From Owenia fusiformis (Eukaryota > Annelida > Polychaeta > Sabellida > Oweniidae), in the NCBI GenBank assembly GCA_903813345.2, contig CAIIXF020000011.1, positions 25,102,166 through 25,166,165 of the forward strand: a stretch of 64,000 nt of DNA. Direction: 5' to 3'. Below, one piece after another: positions 26,101-35,100 of this stretch; position 1 is the stretch's first letter; each line of letters begins with the position of its first letter. The notes under the pieces are model-generated. The model was not told the origin of the DNA, did no database searches, and saw only the letters and a list, made by a program, of their open reading frames with translations. Both the position numbers and the translations under genes were made by a program.

Positions 26101-29100
26101 AAAGTTTCCTATTATTGATGATTGAGTAGACACTGTGAACTTGTTCCTGACAACCACGTCCCTTGCGAAAAAACCCTTGTTCATCATGAATAAGGTTATT
26201 GTCCTCAAGGAATTGAGTTAGGCGCTTGTTCAAAATATCAGTGTAGACCTTGCAAGGCACAGATATTAATGTAATGGCACGATAGTTCAGAGGGTTACAT
26301 GGGTCTCCATCTTTATATATTGGGTGTATAATACCCTCCATCCACTGACTTGGCACAGTGCCAGAGTTAAAACAGAGTAACATAATTCTGTGTAACATGG
26401 TTATACAAAGTGGATTTTTCAAAGCCTCAGACACAAGGGGTATAAAAGCAAAAAGAAATGCACAAAGTTTGACAGTTTAAAATCAAAAGATATGTATGAA
26501 ATGTTATCATCTGAAGAATATGATGATAGCCCATAGAAACTCTTATTATAATGAACAAACACATGAATGTGCTCATCAACAGTTATGTAAAGTCCAGAGT
26601 AACCTTTTCGAAATTGTTATATTTTATATGTTTTCAAATATTGCTCTTTGTGCTTCCTCGCTGTGATGTGAAATAATAAATTCAGTATTTTACTGCCACT
26701 TAAAAACAAACTGTATATGCGCAAATGATCTCAAGAAAGCAAATCAATAAATAATTGATTGTTAATTACTTCATGTGTTTTTAAATGTTGCCCCTTGTTC
26801 TTTCTCATTGTGATGTCAATTAAAAATCTCAATATTCTTTTCTGGTATAGCTTCCCAAACTTTTTTTTGAAGACAATTGATATAAATGAAGTATAAAGAA
26901 GATCACTATTCAATATTTTGTTTGCATTTTTGAGTTGATATATTTTATATGTTTTCGAATGTTGCCAATTATGCTTTGTCACTATTATGTCAGATAATAC
27001 CAAGAGGATCAATTAAAAACCATAAATGACTGAAAATAATGATTAGTTTGATAATAAATTACTCTAGTAGCTCATGCTGGTTGAGTATGCACTTCTATGT
27101 CCAGAGATTTTCTCTTCAGAAAAGGTCATTGATCAATTTTGGCTTGGTAACATATTTGCCACAGAAGGCGAAATAGGTCAAATGACCACGCCCTTTTTTA
27201 CGCGAATACTCCCCCCCCCCATTTTTGCATCTCCGGAACCGTTGGACATAGAAGATTGTGTGACCACTCAAAATGTCCGGAATGGCCACATTATAGGGGG
27301 TCAATAATACATATGTATTTAAAAAAGTCAATAGTTCTCAAGATATTTGCCAAAAACTTATTTTAGCATGTTACGCACAACAGTTTTCATCTATCCTGCA
27401 TCATTTAAGACTGAATCCGCAGCCTCTATCTAGTCAAATCAGCGAAGGAAACAAACTTTTTTGGTCGTTGAGTTGGCCAAGAAGTCTTAGGTGAATGGGT
27501 TCCCTAAACCACGAGGTTGCGTGTTTGAGACAGGAACACATAAAGCGGCATATCTGCAGTGCAAGATGTGGTTACAAGCTCCAATTCCTGAAGTCATCAC
27601 ACCAGATCCATGCCAGTATGGCTATAAAGCAACAGATGATGGTATTACACCTGTAATACTACCAGTTCCATGCAGGCCTGATGACCTACCTCCTCAATGC
27701 AAATGCCCAACATCCTGCATTAGTTCCAAGACATGCACCTGCAGAGCAATGGACATAAAATGTGTTGTGTTTTGTGGATGTAGTAAAGGCACAAAGTGTA
27801 GCAATCCGCATAAATAAACTCAATTGATAGCCACACATAACATGAAAAGTAGTGATAACTAGTTGTAGATACTAGTACTCATTAAAGAATGAACACAAGG
27901 AGCACATGTGTCTCAAACTCACAACCTCGTGGTTTATAATTAAACTCAATCGATATTCAATACTCATAATACATCAGCATTCCTTGTAGATACTGGATAT
28001 GGTACTCATAAAATAATGAACATACGGAGCACACGTGTCTCAAACTCGCAACCTCGTGGTTTAGGGTACCCATTCACCTAAGACCTCTTGGCCAACTCAA
28101 CAACCAAAAAAGTTTGTTTCCTTCGCTGATCTGACTAGATAGAGGCTGCGGATTCAGTCTTAAATGATGCAGGATAGATGAAAACTGTTGTGCGCAACAT
28201 GCTAAAATCAGTTTTTGGCAAATATCTTGAGAACCATTGACTTTTTTAAATACATATTTATTATTGACCCCCTATAATGTGGCCATTCCGGACATTTTGA
28301 GTGGTCACACAATCTTCTATGTCCAACGGTTCCGGAGATGCAAAAATGGGGGGGGGAGTATTCGCGTAAAAAAGGGCGTGGCCATTTGACCTATTTCGCC
28401 TTCAGTGGCAAATATGTTACCAAGCCAAAATTGATCAATGACCTTCACATAGATGATTTCTGAAGAGAAAATCTCTGGACATAGAAGTGCATACTCAACC
28501 AGCATGAGCTACTAGAGTAAATAGAAAAAGTGACAATAATGATGTGAAAAAGGTGATATTCCCTTGAAAAGGTCATTTTATACACGTTAATAGAATGACC
28601 TATATTTTGAAATATAAAGGTCAAAATGACCTAATTTGGGGATCTGGTTATCAAACAAAGTATCTTCTTTGATATCCTGTACACTTTTTTCTATATAGCT
28701 TGGGGGCTAATATAGGGTCTTAAAGACACTCGTCCTTTTTACACTTTACATGGTAAGATGTTCTTCAACTGATTATGTTTTCGGCGGCCATCTTGCTTTC
28801 TGGGCCATCAAGTCCACACTGCTGTGTTTTAGTTACGATCTTGTTCACCATGTGCCTTGTTTACTCTGTTTTTGTACTTTATACCACATAAATGCATTTT
28901 GTGCTTATACTTTCCGACAAAAATTATTATACTGTTTGATAGAACAGACTTCCCTCATAAAGAAAACAGCTTTTATATTGGTATAAACAGGGGCAAAAGG
29001 CACTAAAATGGGGTTACGCAAGGTGGCATTCTGAAGACAACTTTTCACCGTTTCTTTCTTTTATACCACATAAGTACATATTTCGTCTATGGTATCAAAT

Positions 29101-32100
29101 GATTTTTGAAACCTCGATATATTGATAGAAACAGGGGCGAAAGGCACTAAAGTGAGGTTACACAAGGTGGTATTCTAAAGACAACGTTTACTATGCTTCT
29201 GTAATAATTTGACATAAATGTATATTTCGTGTATGATATAATCTTCTATATTAACAGAAACATGGGCAACAGCCGCTTCAATGGGGTAACACAAGGTGAT
29301 ATTCTAAAATATAACTTTTTACTCTGTTGCTGTGCTTTATACCACACAAATGCATTTTGTGTTAGACATCAATCGATTTTAAGAATAAATAACTACCTTT
29401 CATCGATAATAAAAAAAGGTTATTGAAAACGTCAAACATTTCTTTGAAATCCAACAATGCACAGCAATTTTAATATATAATCCAGCATAGTTTAACATTT
29501 AGAATAGATCTTTTCAACCAATCACATTGAGGCTTTCTGTATCGCGTTTTCATCTGCGCTATATTGCATATTCCGCATGTGAGTATGCCATATTCCACAG
29601 GAGAATATGACATATTGCGCAGTGAGATATCTGGTATACACTGAAATCAATGTATCGCATATTGACTGCGGAATATGCCATACTCACCTGCGGAATATGC
29701 CATATACTGCAGGTGAGTATGGTATATTCACCCGTATCACTAATACCGCACAACCATAAATATATGCCATATTCTGCGTAACACCATGCACATATAGTTA
29801 TTTTGCAGTTTTTGGCAAGCATTTCTATATATACAGCATTAACATGTTGTTTGCATTTGGGTATCAATGTACTCTAATGAAACGTATCATTCCTTCTATT
29901 ATTCATTATATTCTGGTTTTGAATGTCAAATACAGCTCCATATACCACTGGATTAGGATATCAAGCGCATTAGAAGTAATGATTGGGACATGTACGTTGT
30001 CATTGTAATCGTCTGAATATAAAGATTAGATCAATTACATTTTTTTCCTGGTCAGCTCAATTTTATTAAATTTTATTAAATTTATTTCAATAGAATACAA
30101 AAAAAATAAAGTAAATACACAGACATGTAAATTCTTAAATCGCCACAATGGGATTATATAAGAATAGGGGGCATGTGGAAGTAGAAGTGGCAGAGCAGGC
30201 AGGGTCTTGGACTAGGGCAAGTGTGACGGGACTATAGGATACTAGAGATGGATAAGAAGGAGGGAATTAGCTATTGTCTTTGATACAATTAACAATGAGA
30301 AGTAGTATTTTGGAATTTGCATCTATGTTTAATTTGGGAATTCCTGTTTTCAAAATAGCTATGAAATCAGTTTGAGAGAGATTATGACTGAAGATGTTTG
30401 GTTCGAGATCAGTGAGTTTGTCCTTGAATTGCTGTCTTTGTAAAGTAAGTAAGTCACATTGAAAGAGAAAATGTTTCAGAGTTTGTGGTTTTCCACAAGT
30501 GCAATTAGGGCTGTCAATAGACTGAAAGTTGTGAGCGTAGAACTGGGCTTTAAAGTATAGGTCGGCTCTGATTTTATTGAGAACTATTTCTTGATCCCTT
30601 GTTAGATTAAGCTGGCTTGTTGACAAAATCGAGGGCGATTTTTGGAAATGTACTCTTTGCTGTTTTTTAAAATTCGAAAGAGTATTCGTAGATTTAAAAG
30701 CAGGTGGAAGATTGATCCAATTTGAAATTGCAGCTGGTATTGCTGAGGTGGAGAATATATTTGAACATCTAATGGGCATTTTAAATGCTTCATTATATCG
30801 CAATACTCTGTTTGCATGGTTTCTAAATTTGTCAAAAATATCAGTTACATAGGGAGGACTTGTACCATTTACAATTTTGAACATAAAGTTGTTAATCTGG
30901 ATAATGCGTCTTGATTCAAGAGTTGGCCAATTGAGTAGGTTTAAAACCTTTTTTGAACTGCTCCCTTGGATACACCCAGAACAATAAAGTGCAGCTTTGT
31001 AATAAAGACTGTCGAGTCGTTGTAATAGGAATTTTGACGCTGTGCTGTACATGATAGCACCATAGTCAAAATGGGGTAAAATAAAGGACTTAAATATGGT
31101 TTCTAGATGCTTGCTACCTAACGTGTATTTAAGTTTCTTTAAAGGGTTCAACATTTTTCGTATTTTTGATATAATTTCTCCAAGTGCTTTTCATATGAAA
31201 GGCTTGGGTCAAAAGTAAATCCCAGATGTTTGTGCTCGTGATCTCTGGTAATTTCAACATTGTTTAACTTTGAGACAGAAACATTATCGACTTTAGATCT
31301 GGATGAGTGGAATATCATTTCAGAACTCTTTTCAGGTTTAAACTCTAATTTCCAGGTGTCAGACCATTTTTCAATTTTAATTAGGTTAGATCTGACTATT
31401 GCATCTACTTCTTGTGGATGCTTAGGGTCAAAAGGATGATGTAGAGAAGTGTCATCCGCATAAATATAGCAATGCCCCTCCAGATTGTCTGGAAGGTCAT
31501 TAATGTAAAGGAGAAATAATATTGGCCCAAGTATTGAGCCCTGGGGGACACCACAATTGATAAATTCATTTTCAGAATAATTTGAAAGGATCTAGTGCAC
31601 CCGCCATTATGATCTCCCCATGAACAAAATGAATCATTTTTAGGTGTAACATAAAGAATACAATGTCACATAATACTATGGAAGATATTTAAGCGTTTGG
31701 ACCCACATGGGCTGAAGTTGAGGTCATTAAGTTCAGCAAGGGTGTATTGACTTGCCATTGGATGTGCTCCATTTGACTTAACATGTGGATATCATCAGAT
31801 TCCAATGGAGGCCATTGGTTTCTATTGATTTTCACAAAAATACCTAAAATACACTATGACCTAAATCGATTGCAAATTAAATAATTTCACAATATGACAC
31901 AAATGGTATATCACATCAGATGTGCAAATATCCTACAAAATGGCTATAGGAAAATGCTTCAAAAGCAACTTTTACACTTATGAAATCCCATACAACTTTG
32001 TAAATCCAAAGTTGATACTGTTATGTTTCATTAATTAATAACATATTTGGATAAGATGTAGGGATGTGTAGGATGCAAATGGATTTTGACAGACACAAAA

Positions 32101-35100
32101 ACACTTCCTGGTTTGGCATCTCGACCCCTGTACACTTTATGATTGAATATTGGCCCTAGAAAAATTGTTTTGGAAGCTTTTCCTTGTTCGGATGTGCTCT
32201 GAAGAAAATGTTCAATCGATAAAAGTTGATGGATAGTACTATGACGTGGTAAGAATCCGGACTGATCTTTGAAAAGAAGATTATTGTCAATTAAATGCTT
32301 CCTGATCCGATCAGCTAAAACTTTTTCAAATACTTTAGAGATACAGCTTAAAAGAGTGATAGGTCTATAATTGTTGATGTTTGATTTGTCATTCTTCTTA
32401 AAAATTGGGCAAACATTTCCAATTTTCCAGATATCCGGGTAGGTATACTTTGATAAAAGTTTGTTGAATATGTTGGCTAAAGGTTTTGAAATGGTCAAAT
32501 TCAACATTTTGTTGGTGATGTTATCTGGGCCACATGCCTTTGAGGTGTCTAAGGACAAAATTATTTTCATTACCTCGAATTGATCGGTCTGGGCGGAAAT
32601 GAGAAGAGAATTAGTCCTAATTGAGAAATGGGGCAATTGATCAAAAGTTGCATCAGTTTGATTTTTTGAGGCAAAGAAACTCATAAATCGGTTAGCTATA
32701 TTAAGGTTGTTAGATAAGTCGTGTCCAGAGACATCGTCATAGATACTAGAAATATCATTTTTATGTAAATTGTTACCAAGGAATGATTTAATTAAGCTCC
32801 AATAGTTTTTATCAGATTTATTGAGTTGATCAATTGATGAGATAGTTTTGAGTCCATGCGCCTCTTTGGCTTGTTCAATTAGTTGGGAGACTTTAGAAGC
32901 TTGTTGATTATAATTGAATTTGTTAACTTGATTAGGAGATTTTGAAAATTTCTTATATAAAACTTTCTTTTTTGATATTTCACGTTTAAGATTATCATTG
33001 AACCATGGCTGGTCATTTGACCTTACAGTGATAATTTTATTTGGAATTTTGGATTTGTATATATATGTCCGAGAGTTTTTCAATAAAGTTAGAGGAAGCT
33101 AAGTCCAAGTCTATATCTCTATCGATAATACCTGTCCATTCGGTTTTTCTAATTGCATCATTCAAAGTTTCAAGATTAGCTTCATGATATTTCCAAATGG
33201 TTTTTTCAATAAGCTTGGACTTAGTCACACCAACTTTAATTTGAGCTACAATTGTGCTGTGGTCAGTTTTTTCAATGGGATCAGTGACATCCCAGTTGTC
33301 AAAAATATCTGGAGAATCGGTCAAAATATGATCAATGCAAGATTTGGAGTGGTCAGTTATTCTAGTTGGTTCACTAACAAGTTGTACAAAGTCTTGGTTA
33401 TCTATGGTTTCTAAGTGTTTAGTTCCTGCTAAGTTTATGTTATCATTATCATACCAGATTGAATTCAGTGGTTCAAAAATATTCTATCACACTATTGTGC
33501 AAAACATGATTCTAGTATATAACTGACTATCTTAGAATTGGTTTTGGTATAAAACCAGCGAATCATTGTGTATAATCAGCTTACTTTTTCGCCCCCTGTA
33601 CTATTGCACAATTTACATTCCTTGCACCCTGTAGTGATTTTTGAAACGTTGTACCCTGTACTATGACATATCAAATATTTTAAAATTCAAAACGATATTA
33701 TTTATATTCTTCCTTCATGGACTTCACTATTTCACCATTGACGTTCAGCAAATAACGATATTGACTCACTCCGAGCACCAAACGTATTAACATGTTGACT
33801 AAGCAGTCAATGGAGAGGTTAAGCTACCGTATAAAATCCAAAACGCAACTTAAACGTATCAATCGTCCCTATACAAATACATGTAGAGTTCACACATAAA
33901 TAGCCGTTCAGCTCTAGTGTTTGTTTAGACTACACCATAGCTTGTAATGATTACATAGTATGCCATTGATGAAGTTCAATAGCTGGTTTTCTAATACATA
34001 TTTTAAACGAGTTCGTTTCGTAAGATTATTGGAGTTAAATCATGCGTAACATACATCATCTTCTTCAGAAAGAATTATACTCTGCATCGAAATCAAAATT
34101 GCAAGGATAGTATTCAACAGACATGAGTATAATGATTCCCGTTGATAGCAACGTGAAATTTTAAAATCTCCCGTTCTAAACACGCAACTTTGAAGTTGAA
34201 CGGGTATCTGAAGTAGACTAAAGCGATACAATCCTATGTTGATTCAATGTACTTTGCGTTTACGTATACGTTTTGAAAAACCGTATTTGCTTAACCTCTC
34301 CACTATACTCAAAAGTGGCCTGGTTGGAAGCCAAAAATCTCGAGACCTTCATAAATTCTAATAATCAATTGATGTCAAAATGCATCTATAAATTGGTATA
34401 AAGTACAAACGCAGAGTAAACAGGGCAAATGGTGAACAATATCGTACCTATAACATAGCAATGTGGACTTGATGACCCAGAAAGGAAGAATGGCCGCCGA
34501 AAAGTTAATCAGTTCTAGATCTTCTTACCACGTTGAATGTGTAAAAATTTCAAGAAGATCGGTAAAGTGGTTTTCCTGGAATCACGACGATAAGATTTAT
34601 CTAAAAACGTTCAATATAGCTGCTAGAATGCAAAATGGTCATAGAAAAGTTGATCAGCTGTAGAACTTACCATGTAACATGTGTGAAAATTTGAAGCAGA
34701 TCTGTTAAGGTGGATTTTCTGGAATCGCGATGACAAGATTTATCTAGAAACTTCCAAAATGGCCGCCAGAATGCAAGATGGCTACCGGAAAGTTAATCAG
34801 CTCTGACAGTGGTTACCATAGAAACGATAACTATATTGTCAGTACTTAGATGGCTGTAAGGACATTTTGAGAGAATAATGTCAGATATGTTCCTCATGTT
34901 GTAAAAGTTTCATGAATAAATTTATAAAAAGCAAAAGAAAGGGTTACAGCAAAATTACCAATATATTAAAGAAGATTCTCTGAAGATTCGTGCGTTTGTA
35001 TATTTGTTCCATTTTTCAGGAAAATCAGGCTACATAGACCTTCGTCGTAATGGAAACAAGCTGAAAACGTTAGGTCGAGATGACGTATTTAGTCACGATT

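Larger units (their letters stand above)
23518..26434 (-). mobile_element. 5'-truncated Nimb/I-like LINE
   Basis: On the minus strand the element has the RT and C-terminal part of ORF2 (24629-26434), then a long 3' region ending near 23518 in a run of TAAAC units. The 3' region contains a degenerate tandem repeat (23810-24380). It lies in intron 5, antisense to the host gene. The clade call rests on [12 protein letters not shown] and Y-A-D-D-I motifs and is tentative. Confidence 0.75.
30056..33490 (-). mobile_element. L2/CR1-like LINE, 5'-truncated and interrupted
   Basis: The minus strand reads endonuclease end (T-R-I-T-D-H, then K-T-D-H-S-T-I near 33260), linker (S-N-D-Q-P-W near 33015), RT first half (32160-33080), then after a foreign 570-bp stretch the [10 protein letters not shown] (31540) and Y-A-D-D-T (31460) boxes and the C-terminal part (30267-31154). 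The 3' end near 30056 is an AATTTAATAAA-type tail. It is clearly the same family as the + strand copy at 13880-16433 and better preserved. Antisense in intron 5. Confidence 0.85.
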
